Origin: DASVTR01 sp036387475
GTDB taxonomy: Bacteria > Acidobacteriota > Blastocatellia > Pyrinomonadales > Pyrinomonadaceae
DNA: 64,000 bases
Assembly (NCBI GenBank): GCA_036387475.1
Contig: DASVTR010000026.1
Span: 124,001 to 188,000, forward strand
Direction of reading: 5' to 3'
Part shown: positions 7,961 through 17,055 of the stretch, in pieces
Layout of the letters: each line of letters starts with the position of its first letter
Position numbering within the stretch: position 1 is the first letter of the stretch
The notes under the pieces: model-generated
What the model was told of the DNA's origin: nothing
Database searches by the model: none
Seen by the model: the letters and a program-made list of their open reading frames with translations, nothing else
Position numbers and translations under genes: made by a program

Positions 7961-8785
7961 CTAGTAAGGAATCCCTTCCTCAATGCGGGTGAGGAGTTGG
8001 CGGACGCGTCGCAACTGACCTCCGACCATCGCTTCGAGAGGGATCTTGCCGTCGAACATTTCGTTGGGCGCGCGCAGCCAGCGTTCTATCTCTTCCCGCT
8101 CGAATAGGTCTGTGAGCGATTGGCGTATGGCTTGCAGGTGATCGGCGGACTCGCGCGCTCCCTGCGAGGCCAGAGTGGTGGCTTTACGGCCGACTCCAAG
8201 CAACCGCGTTAGCTCAGCGGGTCCGACGCCAAAGAACTGCTGGAGTTTGCGGTCGGGGTCGAACACCCTCTGGATAATGTTCTGCTCTGCGTTGCCTGTC
8301 GCGCGTATGACCTCTTCCGAGTTTGCCCACGCTCCTCCCCTGACCTTTTGCAACAAATCCAAATCTTCTTCGCGTCCCCGTTGCCCCATCCACCAGAGGG
8401 CTTTGATCAAAGCCTGCAGTGACCGTGGGGTGAGCAGATCAAGACGCCTCTCAATGGTTTCGGTCGCCGAGCCTAACTTACGCCACTTCGGTTTGAGAGT
8501 CCCCAGATGCGGGACATAAGCGTTGATGTGGCTACTTATCGTCATGATCGGCTCGGATAACAGGGGCGTCGAAGAAGGCGAGGCATAGGACGAAGACGCG
8601 TGAGCCTGCGCGATGCGCTGTCTGCTCTCTTTGATGGCGCGGGCGAACCTCGCCCGCGCAGGCGCGACCTCGCTCGAAAAAGCCGATCTCTGTGCCGGCT
8701 CGACGTGTTGCGCTGCTTCCTCCAGTAACTCATCGAACATCTCCTCAGCGTTATCCATCTCCTTAGCCATTACGGCAATGGGCAT
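7961..8785 (-). CDS. Xre/MbcA/ParS-type antitoxin with long N-terminal extension
   Basis: The last ~40 residues match the MbcA/ParS/Xre toxin-binding C-terminal domain: WLRAPNEMFDGKIPLEAMVGG, then RVRQLLTRIEEGIPY. A helical DNA-binding-like region precedes it (FFGVGPAELTRLLGVGRKA). At 274 aa it is about twice the usual antitoxin length. Residues 1-150 are an unrecognised extension with an acidic helix and a WRKLGSATETIERR segment. A perfect AGGAGGT sits five bases before the ATG and overlaps the stop of the receiver gene, so translation is coupled to it. Confidence 0.82.
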   Translation of the reverse strand: MPIAVMAKEMDNAEEMFDELLEEAAQHVEPAQRSAFSSEVAPARARFARAIKESRQRIAQAHASSSYASPSSTPLLSEPIMTISSHINAYVPHLGTLKPKWRKLGSATETIERRLDLLTPRSLQALIKALWWMGQRGREEDLDLLQKVRGGAWANSEEVIRATGNAEQNIIQRVFDPDRKLQQFFGVGPAELTRLLGVGRKATTLASQGARESADHLQAIRQSLTDLFEREEIERWLRAPNEMFDGKIPLEAMVGGQLRRVRQLLTRIEEGIPY

Positions 8786-8794
8786 GCGTACCTC

Positions 8795-9208
8795 CTATGT
8801 CTTTCGCGGTGGCGGATTGATCTTACTAACCACTTCAGCCAAATCGTGTGGTAGGTAGTCCTCTTTGCGAAGGAACCGGCAGTTGATATCTCCCTGGAAT
8901 TTTTTCTCCAATTGCTCGTCGGAGACGTTGGTGAAGATTATGACCGGCAGGCGGGGGGCCAACCCCCTGATCCTTTCATAGAAGCGAACCCCCGTTCTCA
9001 ACCCGTCACTGGTATTCTCGTCCTGAAAGCTCTGACCAGGGGGCATCATAATGTCCAAGATGATAAGCCGGATGGAGTCAGCGTTCTCCTTGAAGAACCC
9101 TAGCGCGGAGTCCACGTCGTTGTGGAACGAGACGGGGTGGCCCTCCAACTCCAACTCCAGCTTGTAGCTATCCATGAACCTTTTCTCGTCGTCAACGAAC
9201 AGAATCAT
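8795..9208 (-). CDS. Single-domain response regulator receiver
   Basis: 137 aa receiver domain with no output domain. The acidic pair is Asp6/Asp7, the phospho-acceptor Asp52 (LIILDIMMPPG), the switch Thr93 (IIFTN) and Lys115 (FLRKED). A slightly longer loop after Asp52 is present. It overlaps the 3' end of the histidine kinase gene by 17 bases and its stop overlaps the SD of the antitoxin gene. It would take phosphate from the kinase and must act through protein contacts. The neighbouring antitoxin, with an unexplained N-terminal domain, is one candidate partner (inference). Confidence 0.9.
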   Translation of the reverse strand: MILFVDDEKRFMDSYKLELELEGHPVSFHNDVDSALGFFKENADSIRLIILDIMMPPGQSFQDENTSDGLRTGVRFYERIRGLAPRLPVIIFTNVSDEQLEKKFQGDINCRFLRKEDYLPHDLAEVVSKINPPPRKT

Positions 9209-11984
9209 GAGTGCCCCCCTTCAGGCTCTTAGGCAGCACCATGTGGAATTCCGTCGGCTTACGGTGGCCAGCGAGCGTCAAATCCCCCCCGATCTCCCGC
9301 ATGATCTTTCGCGCGATGGTTAGTCCCAGCCCCGAGCCGTTGACGTTCTTCCGCATAGCCTCCGGCGTGCGGAACCCTTCATCGAATACCTTCTCCTTCA
9401 GCCCTTCCTGAATGCCGATCCCCCAGTCCTTGAACTTTACGGTGAATTTGTCCTTCGTCTCGTCCACCGCGATGCGGATGGTGAATTGGGAAGGGTCGCT
9501 TTCGGCATATTTAATTGAGTTGATGAGCAGGTTATAAACGACTTGGCCTAGTTTAGCTCTATCCACGTTGAGAATGATTCTGGCACTGTCGGCGGGATTA
9601 TACTCGATTCTCGTAATCGCGAGGTCGTATTCAAGCACGATGGGCTTGAGCTGGTTAATGGTCTTGATGATCACGTCCTTGTAGACGAGAGTCTTCTCAG
9701 GTTTAGAGATTGGCAGGGGCCTTCCAAGGATGTATTCCAACTCTGCCACTTGGTAGAGCAATATCTCGCAGTCGAGCAGCACATCGTTGAACTTGGCATC
9801 AATCAACTCGCCGCGCAAATCAGCAACGCGCCTTTGCAAGAAGCTAGCATTGCTGCGGATGCCTACGATGGGTGCCCTGAATTCGTGGCTGATCCGGTCA
9901 AGCAGCCCCGACCTCTTATGTTCGAGCGCCTCCACGGCGTAGTCCACGAAGCCTTGCAGTATCTGCACGTCACGCTCGTAGATGTGTTTCCGGTGACTAG
10001 TTTGGTAACCGGCCTCAACCGTGCCGATCACGCGGTCGTCAGACGGGACGATCATCGGAATGAAGACGCGTGTCATCTGAGCATGGCCGAACCGGTTGAA
10101 GATTTTGGAATCGAAGCGCCGGTCATCGGGCTGGGGAACTTCTATCTCCCGCGACCTGACGACATCGGCTTGGATGTCGTTGCTGTCGAGGGAGTGGACG
10201 GCCATGCGCTTGAACTCCTCGGCCTCCTTTTTGGAGATGCCGATGACATGCTCTGTCTTGATGCGGTTAAGCTCGTGGTTGACAAGTGAGACGTTAACGA
10301 ACTCGAAGCCGAGCGTGTCGGTAATGCCTTTGAGAACGATCTGGATGATGGCGTCCCAGTCGCGCATGCCGAAGAACTGGCGTTCGATGCTGCGCAGGTC
10401 TGTCAGTTTACGATCGATCTCTAAACGCTCAATGAGCAGGGCAGCCTGTCGGGCCAGCGGCCACAGTGCGTCCTCGTCAGCCTGGGAGAAGGCTGCCACG
10501 TCCCGGCTCTCCAGGTTTAGGACTCCTATGGGTTTTGATCCCAACTCGACTTTGCGTCCCACGCGCACCTGCGCGTTGTTAACGATGAGGGGGATCGCCA
10601 ACTCGGAAACCGTATCCGGCCAGAATTCCTCGTAGGAGGATGCGTGCTCGGAGTTGTTAATATCGTCAATGCGGATCGGCACCCCGGTCTTGAGCGATTT
10701 GCCGGTGATCCCTTCGCCGAACTGCAGCTGCTTGAGTTGGGGCGGGTCACCCCTTTCCTCAACAAAGAGTAACTTGCCAGTCTTAACATCGAGGCGGCTG
10801 ACCCACCCGCGGTCGGCACCCGTTAGCTTCAGTCCCTCGTCCAAGAGAAATTTCAGCAACTCGTCCGGGTCGCGCATTTCCGTCATCGGCTGCATGAGTT
10901 CGTTAAGCTTCTCCAGCCTCTGCTGGCTGGTCAAAATCTCTTCGCTCTCCCGCAGAAGGTCGGCCTTGTGTATCGCTAGTGCGACGTAGCTGGCGAATGT
11001 TTCAAAGAATTCCACCTCCCAGCGCTTGAAGCGCCGCGGGGCGCGGGCGTAAATATCAAGCGACCCGACCAAGTCTTGGCGCACCCACAGCGGCGTGGTT
11101 AGCAGCGACGCCCACCCGCGCTCCTTCGCCTCATTGTGGTGTACGTAATGCCGTGACGGCTTGGTGATATCGAACAATTGTCCGGCCTTCCTATTTATCA
11201 GGAGGTATTTTATCCCTTGGTCGTCTGGCCGTAGCTCTAGATCTTTGAAGGCGTCATCAACATCGTCTGTGGCTGCGATCACCCTGAACTGCTCGCGCTG
11301 CTCATCGAGCTTCCGCACGATGCAGGTCGGCGCGGAAAGCAGGGCGCAAGCCCACACCGGCACCTGCCTGATGAATTCGTCCGGCGAGACAGAGGGCAGG
11401 CTTTGGGCAACATCCCTGAGTATGTTCAATGACCCGTCAAACGCCTGATAGTGCTCGAACCGCTCAATGGTGTTGACCGCTTGGCGAGCGAAGATTTCGA
11501 GGAGGCTTTTATCGCGCGCGCTAAACGGCTCGTCGCTGGCGGAGAAGTGGCTGAAGTAGCCGATGAGCTGCCCCTGAGACTTCAAGGGGTAGCCCAACAC
11601 CGCTTTCAAGTTATACTTGCGCGCTATTTCTGGATTTGCCAAGCCCTGGCCGTCGTGTTGCAGGCGGTAGCACTCTATAGGCTCTCCCTTGGCGATTAGA
11701 TTAAAGTCTAGATGGCCTACTGCCGCTCCAGCCGGACTCATTGTGATCGTCCTGCCGACCATGAGTTCTTCAAACTCCCGGTCGAAGCCCGTGCATGCAA
11801 CGTAGGTGAGAGTTCTTTTTTCAACATCCGTAAACGTCAGGGCGCAGGCGTGCGATCCAAGAGCCTGTTGGCCTAGTCGTGTAACCTGCTTCAGGGCTTC
11901 GTTCCGGTCGCTGCACGAAAGCGGTATCTCGGTCAGAGAGCTGAAGAGTTCGAGCAGGTCGAGTCCGAGAGTTCCTTCAGGCAT
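9192..11984 (-). CDS. Soluble multi-GAF sensor histidine kinase
   Basis: Cytoplasmic hybrid of about four GAF-like sensor domains (approximately residues 15-170, 190-345, 365-530 and 540-690), a HisKA-like dimerisation helix with SHEFRAP (His700) and an ATPase domain with NLLINSIKYA, DWGIGI and GSGLGLTIA. There is no membrane segment, so the signal is internal (small ligand, redox state or protein). I prefer the ATG at 11984, five bases after GGAGG, over the GTG two codons upstream. It is the first gene of the operon that continues with the receiver, antitoxin and toxin genes. Confidence 0.92.
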   Translation of the reverse strand: MPEGTLGLDLLELFSSLTEIPLSCSDRNEALKQVTRLGQQALGSHACALTFTDVEKRTLTYVACTGFDREFEELMVGRTITMSPAGAAVGHLDFNLIAKGEPIECYRLQHDGQGLANPEIARKYNLKAVLGYPLKSQGQLIGYFSHFSASDEPFSARDKSLLEIFARQAVNTIERFEHYQAFDGSLNILRDVAQSLPSVSPDEFIRQVPVWACALLSAPTCIVRKLDEQREQFRVIAATDDVDDAFKDLELRPDDQGIKYLLINRKAGQLFDITKPSRHYVHHNEAKERGWASLLTTPLWVRQDLVGSLDIYARAPRRFKRWEVEFFETFASYVALAIHKADLLRESEEILTSQQRLEKLNELMQPMTEMRDPDELLKFLLDEGLKLTGADRGWVSRLDVKTGKLLFVEERGDPPQLKQLQFGEGITGKSLKTGVPIRIDDINNSEHASSYEEFWPDTVSELAIPLIVNNAQVRVGRKVELGSKPIGVLNLESRDVAAFSQADEDALWPLARQAALLIERLEIDRKLTDLRSIERQFFGMRDWDAIIQIVLKGITDTLGFEFVNVSLVNHELNRIKTEHVIGISKKEAEEFKRMAVHSLDSNDIQADVVRSREIEVPQPDDRRFDSKIFNRFGHAQMTRVFIPMIVPSDDRVIGTVEAGYQTSHRKHIYERDVQILQGFVDYAVEALEHKRSGLLDRISHEFRAPIVGIRSNASFLQRRVADLRGELIDAKFNDVLLDCEILLYQVAELEYILGRPLPISKPEKTLVYKDVIIKTINQLKPIVLEYDLAITRIEYNPADSARIILNVDRAKLGQVVYNLLINSIKYAESDPSQFTIRIAVDETKDKFTVKFKDWGIGIQEGLKEKVFDEGFRTPEAMRKNVNGSGLGLTIARKIMREIGGDLTLAGHRKPTEFHMVLPKSLKGGTHDSVR

Positions 11985-12315
11985 AGACACCTCCGTGGTG
12001 AGATAGTTGCCCAGCTATGGGAGCAGGCATGAGGCAATTCACCGCAGCAAACATTATAGCGTGTGGCTGACATGAATATACACCTGCTGCGCGAGCCGTC
12101 AGCCATTCTGAGCACGGCGACCCGTCACGCTCAACCACCTCTCGTTACGATTGAACCGCTAGATTCAAAGGACATGTTGTTGGTGCAACTGAGTATAGAC
12201 ACATAACTTACATCATCCTTTGATTCGACGCTACTTCACATCAAAGATATGAGTAGTGAGAAGCGAGCGTAGCCAGATGGGGTTTCTCTATTACACAATT
12301 CCAATCAGTGACGGA
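11985..12315. other. Intergenic region upstream of the kinase operon
   Basis: About 330 bases. On the minus strand a TATAAT lies at 12053-12058, roughly 70 bases before the kinase start, but no good -35 is found at 16-18 bases, so the promoter is only suggested. The rest, towards the DegT stop, shows no RNA gene or strong terminator. Confidence 0.4.
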
Positions 12316-13542
12316 CTATAATCTACTAAATATTTTATCAAAAGCCCAAAGAGTCTCTTCAACGTCTTCTTGCGAATATCTCATATCTATAGGGAAAATA
12401 ATGCCGTGTTCCAGCTGACAGGAATCTACAACAGGTGGCATATCAATACTCAGCCGGTAGCCGATTTTCCTTAGAATGGGGAGACAATCTACTACATAGT
12501 GCCGATTAGTACCAGGGTCGCCGCGGAGAAGGGCGGCATTTACTCCCTCCGCTTGAAGTGCGGCAACAACCCACCGAGCTACTTCGGCGTCCTTAACATA
12601 GAAAATTAAAGTGCTGCCTATTTCACCATCAACATCAGCGTGAGGCCGAAGAGTGATTCCCGCTCTTCCGCTCAAGTGGTTACGCAGGGCGCTTTTTATA
12701 GCTCTCAGGCGAGCTAGCATGTCATCATACTTGGCGAGTTGGGACAGCCCGAGCGCCCCTTCCAATTCAGACATCCGAAGATTGAGCGGAGGGAATCGAA
12801 CGTGCTCGACTCTTGCAGCGCGCTCAGGCATAGTCCAGGTAGCGGCAGCATCATGCATAAAACTCATTCGATCAAAGAGGTTGCCATCTGAGGTTATAAC
12901 CATTCCGCCTTCACCTGTCGTCAGTGGCTTGAAGTATTGAAAGCTGAAGCAAGAGATCCGCCCGAATGTGCCGACATGGCGGCCATGCAACTTCGCACCG
13001 CAAGCCTGGGCCACATCCTCTATCAATGTACCACCGAAACTCTCGACCACAACTTGTAGCCCTGGTAAATTGCAGGATGAGCCGTAGGGATGAACTGCTA
13101 ATAAAGCTCGCGTGCGCTTTGTCACCATCGTTTCGGCCACCTCAGGAATCATTCCGAGCGAGCGATCAACCGGAACGAATCGGGGCAATCCCCCTGCAGC
13201 AATAATGGCTGTCGCAGCAGACACAAAATCAACTGTCGGAAGCAACACTTCGTCGCCCGGATGAAGGTCAAGGGCGGCAAAAGACAGTAGGAGCGCTGAA
13301 CTTCCTGAATTAACAGCCAAGCACTGTACATCTTGCACACCTAGCCATTCAGTGAATCGAGATTCGAACTCTGCGACAGTATTGCCGTGATAGCGGTATA
13401 GGACTTGATGACGAAGCACCTGTTCGACTGCGCATTGTTCAGCCTCCCCTATTTGCAGCGCGCCGACGCGCATCACTCTTTCCCGATCAGGGCGCGAGCG
13501 CGCGCTGGGGCCGCCTTCTATAGCAAGTTTTTGAGGAGACAT
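12316..13542 (-). CDS. DegT/DnrJ/EryC1/StrS-family PLP aminotransferase
   Basis: Transfers an amino group to a keto-sugar or similar ketone using PLP. Seen are the NSGSSALLLSF cofactor loop, the IEDVAQACGA aspartate motif and the PLP lysine in SFQYFKPLTTGEGG (Lys205 from the chosen start). 408 aa is normal for the family. The ATG at 13542 is preferred over a TTG three codons upstream. It lies nine bases after the ATP-grasp stop, so it is the last gene of that operon. It probably makes an amino-sugar or aminocyclitol building block for the pathway encoded upstream (inference). Confidence 0.92.
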   Translation of the reverse strand: MSPQKLAIEGGPSARSRPDRERVMRVGALQIGEAEQCAVEQVLRHQVLYRYHGNTVAEFESRFTEWLGVQDVQCLAVNSGSSALLLSFAALDLHPGDEVLLPTVDFVSAATAIIAAGGLPRFVPVDRSLGMIPEVAETMVTKRTRALLAVHPYGSSCNLPGLQVVVESFGGTLIEDVAQACGAKLHGRHVGTFGRISCFSFQYFKPLTTGEGGMVITSDGNLFDRMSFMHDAAATWTMPERAARVEHVRFPPLNLRMSELEGALGLSQLAKYDDMLARLRAIKSALRNHLSGRAGITLRPHADVDGEIGSTLIFYVKDAEVARWVVAALQAEGVNAALLRGDPGTNRHYVVDCLPILRKIGYRLSIDMPPVVDSCQLEHGIIFPIDMRYSQEDVEETLWAFDKIFSRL

Positions 13543-13553
13543 ATTAATCAATT

Positions 13554-14840
13554 CTATGCGAGATATTTAAAGAGCGCCTCTAAGGCATCTATCCACTTTA
13601 AAGCAGTGTCTGTGAGAACGCTTTGACTGCCCTGCTCGGCAAGATGAAATCTCGTCTGCAAAACGCACAGGCGAGTATCTTCTTGGGCATATTCACCAGA
13701 TTTGACGAAGCTCCACACTAGGGCTTCTTTATTTGAAAGATACCTCAAGCTCGGCGGGCCAACTGCGGGTGCCAGCCCACCTTCCTCTAATCTATAACGC
13801 CCGGACTCGGGAGCTTCTGATATAAAACCTTTGCGCCGAGCGTAAAGCACAACTTGACTTAATGGTGGAACTGCGGGCGCATCGGCAAACGTGGTAAGAG
13901 GCATCTTCTCTAGTAGAAACGATAACAGGTGAACACCTGGAAGCGGCAGCATACCGGCCTCGATTTCAGCGACATTTACAAGCGAACTCACACTTTGCAG
14001 GCGCGGATTGATTTCTACGACGAATACTTTGTTTTCACGCGACTGCAGCAGATCAAGACCGAACACCCCAAGAAAGCCTCGTCTTCGCAACTCATCTCCC
14101 ACTTTTTTACAAGCGTCGAAGCAAAGTGCTGCAATTTGATCTCCCAACTCCGCGCTTTTTATGAGCTGATTCCCACAGTGCGCCCCCCAAAAGCATGTGA
14201 GACGTGGCGTCCCGACGAATTGCTTAGAAATAGCGGAGACAATGGTCTGAGCATGACCCACGCAGCCACTTATAGTTAGCAGGATTCCATCTATATATCG
14301 TGAGACTTTCAAGCGTTCCTCGCCCCATTCGGCGAAGACTTGGGAAAGCTCGCGCCAGTCGCTGACAAGCCATGTTCCTCTTCCTGTCAAATTATTCGCT
14401 CGCCGCTGAACTACAACGGAAGCGCCGTCGAACTCAAGTAGAATCCGTTTGGCATCGGGGTAGCTTCCAGCTTCATACAGGGAACTAGGAATGGGACGGA
14501 GGTTAGCGCACTCCAAAATTTCAGGGAGACAAGTTTTATCGCCGACGTGCGACACAACTTCTTGAGGTGGGAGCAATAGCCTGGCTCCGCGCCTTGCAGC
14601 CCATTGGCGTGTCTTCTCATCCGCCTCAAAGGCCAGTGCGACGCGGCGCGTCCCCGATGAATGGGCTGTAGACTCTAATTCGGAATCCACGTCAGAGATA
14701 GTAGAGACGCGGAAAAACGGGAGAACATCATCACACCCTCCGCACAGGAATAAGGATCTCCCACGCCATACTATCTCTGACGTGTGCTCCCGAAGCAAGC
14801 TGACGCCTTTGGACAGGGGTACGTATGAAAGTCCTATCAC
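13554..14840 (-). CDS. ATP-grasp ligase-like protein
   Basis: ATP-grasp enzymes join a carboxylate to an amine or thiol via an acyl phosphate. The C-terminal half shows GFLGVFGLDLLQ followed by FVVEINPRLQ, the Mg/ATP-binding core motif. An N-terminal pre-ATP-grasp region (SLFLCGGCDDVLPFF) precedes it. The GTG at 14840 overlaps the stop of the upstream gene as GTGA and is the likely start. A TTG nine codons upstream would overlap by 31 bases. About 428 aa. The substrate is unknown, but position between a glycosyltransferase fusion and an aminotransferase suggests amide formation on an amino-sugar or amino acid. Confidence 0.82.
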   Translation of the reverse strand: MIGLSYVPLSKGVSLLREHTSEIVWRGRSLFLCGGCDDVLPFFRVSTISDVDSELESTAHSSGTRRVALAFEADEKTRQWAARRGARLLLPPQEVVSHVGDKTCLPEILECANLRPIPSSLYEAGSYPDAKRILLEFDGASVVVQRRANNLTGRGTWLVSDWRELSQVFAEWGEERLKVSRYIDGILLTISGCVGHAQTIVSAISKQFVGTPRLTCFWGAHCGNQLIKSAELGDQIAALCFDACKKVGDELRRRGFLGVFGLDLLQSRENKVFVVEINPRLQSVSSLVNVAEIEAGMLPLPGVHLLSFLLEKMPLTTFADAPAVPPLSQVVLYARRKGFISEAPESGRYRLEEGGLAPAVGPPSLRYLSNKEALVWSFVKSGEYAQEDTRLCVLQTRFHLAEQGSQSVLTDTALKWIDALEALFKYLA

Positions 14841-16855
14841 TTGTCTTCTGCACTTTCGGCGGCCCAACGTAAGACGGCGCGTGTGGCGTTAGCGACTATT
14901 GACAAATCCGTGATTGGAGTCAGACCGGTTTTGAGACATTCGGCGAAATGTCTATATGGGCCGCCAAGAAACGGCTCGTCACCGTGTGGCATCCACAAAC
15001 TTCCATCCGCCCCTGATGTAAGCGCAGTTGCAGCCCAGCCCCCCACGCTATCTTTAACCTGAATTGCGCTCGGGTGATTAAAGACTCGCCAAGGGATCAG
15101 GTTGATAGATAAAGATGCTTCCGACCCGTAAATTTCAAACGTGAATCGAGCTTTCGGAGCGTCCCACCCGACGGAGAAGCGCGCATCAATGGCACCAATT
15201 AGGCACTGCGCCCAAGCGTGTTCTGACCTGCCCGTTATAGTGTCCAGATCAAGGTAATTTATTTTCGAATTGAAAAGACGCTCGGTCGTGAATGCTACAT
15301 GCAACCCTAGATCAAGGATAAGCGTTTGCAGCCCTCCCTCCCTATACCAGTGGGCATCGGGAGCCCATAGCTGAGGGCCGCAATGTTCAAAGGTGGTCTC
15401 TACCCGTCGAATTGCGCCCAGCGCTCCTGCCGAAATAATTTTACTGGCAGCCTCAACAGCGGGATGGAACGACCACGGCAGGTTGACCATTACGGGAAGG
15501 TCATCATGCAGTCTCTTTTCAACAAGCACTTCACGTAATTCTGATTCGCTGACAACAGGTGGCTTCTCAACCAAGACTGGAATACCGCGCCTGAGTGCTG
15601 CGAGAGATTGGCGAGCATGGACGGGTGGGGGAGAGCAAATACAAATTGCTTCCACCGGAACATCGTCAAGCAGATGCTCATCGTCTGTCTCCACGCGCTG
15701 AACACCGAATTGTCTTGCCGCTTCGACGGCTCTACTCTGGTCCACATCGCAAACAGCGGCGAGGATAACGTCAGGCGTGCCGCCGAAGTTCAAGAACGGT
15801 GCGGCTTTCGTAGTCTGTTCCGAGCCGGGAGGTGAAAACCCCGGGAACGCACCCCGTAGTGCTGCCTGCCCGCACCCGATAACCGCTAGCCTTAAGCTGG
15901 GCAGGGTTACTTGGGACACATCGAGAAACGGAGAGAAGAAATTCGGTAGGGATTGTTCTTGCTCGTCTGGGATGGGCAGACGAACGATAGGCTGTCTAAG
16001 ATCAGAGTAGTCTTTTATAACGGGTCGCCAAATTATGTCCTCCTCATCATGTAAAGTTCCGGTTGTAAGTACATCAGACCATCTTTTCTTTATCACACGC
16101 ATGTGCCGTAGCCAGTAGGTGCGCTTATCATAGCCGAGATGATTAAAGGTGATTCCTTCAAAATGCCGCAGACGTGATGCGCCTACGAATAATATCCGAC
16201 CACCGCCTGCTCTGAGACGGCAACATAGGTCTATATCCTCGCAAACCGAGACCGGGTCGAAGCCTTCATCGAAGCCGCCTGCCTTGATGAGCGCTTCCCT
16301 CCTGACTAGTAAGGCTGCCGTCGGGGCCCATGATATTTCTTTCTCTTGTGCCCATTTGGGACTATCCGTACTTGCTCGCCCGACCAAGCCGACCCGCCCA
16401 GCGGCCGTAACGCCTCCGCCTGCACATTGAACTAGTCCACTAATTCCAGGGAAGAGGAGCAACGGCGCAGTGGCAACAACCGGCGGCTCATTCGAGCCTT
16501 TATCTATTCTAGACTGAGATTCGTAGACCGGCTTGGATAATTCCTTGAGCCATTCCGGGTCATCTAGCATAACATCGTTATCTAGGAAGAGAACGAGGTC
16601 TCCGGCTGCCGCTTTGAGTCCCTGATTCCGTGCCCTGCACGAACCAAAATCTTTAGGGTTCCAGATGAACTTCACTGCGGCTTTACTTTGGCGGCTCCAC
16701 TCCATCAAGTAAGCTCTGGTCTCATCATTCGATCCGTTATCTACAATTATCCATTCGATTGGGTGGTCAGTTGCCGACAGGGAATCGAGGCATTGTAAGG
16801 TGAATGCCGCGTGGTTCCTGGTAAGCATCACAATTGAAATCGTTTGAGGCTCCAC
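14837..16855 (-). CDS. Glycosyltransferase family 2 fused to Gfo/Idh/MocA oxidoreductase
   Basis: Two enzymes in one 672-aa chain. Residues 1-300 are a GT-A glycosyltransferase: ISIVMLTRNHAAFTLQCLDSL, IIVDNGSNDET, and a DxD-like LFLDND (Asp92/Asp94), with CEDIDLCCRLR further on. From about residue 325 a Rossmann domain begins (LRLAVIGCGQAA), with ICICSPPPVHARQS and VLVEKPP, the signature of the Gfo/Idh/MocA family that oxidises sugars with NAD(P). No frameshift separates the halves. The start is GTG. It probably both modifies and transfers a sugar in this pathway (inference). Confidence 0.88.
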   Translation of the reverse strand: MEPQTISIVMLTRNHAAFTLQCLDSLSATDHPIEWIIVDNGSNDETRAYLMEWSRQSKAAVKFIWNPKDFGSCRARNQGLKAAAGDLVLFLDNDVMLDDPEWLKELSKPVYESQSRIDKGSNEPPVVATAPLLLFPGISGLVQCAGGGVTAAGRVGLVGRASTDSPKWAQEKEISWAPTAALLVRREALIKAGGFDEGFDPVSVCEDIDLCCRLRAGGGRILFVGASRLRHFEGITFNHLGYDKRTYWLRHMRVIKKRWSDVLTTGTLHDEEDIIWRPVIKDYSDLRQPIVRLPIPDEQEQSLPNFFSPFLDVSQVTLPSLRLAVIGCGQAALRGAFPGFSPPGSEQTTKAAPFLNFGGTPDVILAAVCDVDQSRAVEAARQFGVQRVETDDEHLLDDVPVEAICICSPPPVHARQSLAALRRGIPVLVEKPPVVSESELREVLVEKRLHDDLPVMVNLPWSFHPAVEAASKIISAGALGAIRRVETTFEHCGPQLWAPDAHWYREGGLQTLILDLGLHVAFTTERLFNSKINYLDLDTITGRSEHAWAQCLIGAIDARFSVGWDAPKARFTFEIYGSEASLSINLIPWRVFNHPSAIQVKDSVGGWAATALTSGADGSLWMPHGDEPFLGGPYRHFAECLKTGLTPITDLSIVANATRAVLRWAAESAEDK

Positions 16856-17055
16856 TTTGACTTTACAAAAATTTAATTTGCTTGCGTAAGGGACACGATA
16901 ATTTTCCCTGTAGAAAATGTCTATCCTTGCCCCTAAGGAACAACGAAATACCTACTCAGTTATTTCGATAAAGGTCTTCCCGGCAACATTGAGTGAGGTG
17001 TTTAGGATAACGAGGAATTCCTGGCACCTTAAGGGATAATATATCTCCAATTTTT

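Noticed and set aside
10096..10635. 179-aa plus-strand ORFs inside the kinase gene
   Set aside because: Antisense to a well-supported coding sequence, with no domain of their own.
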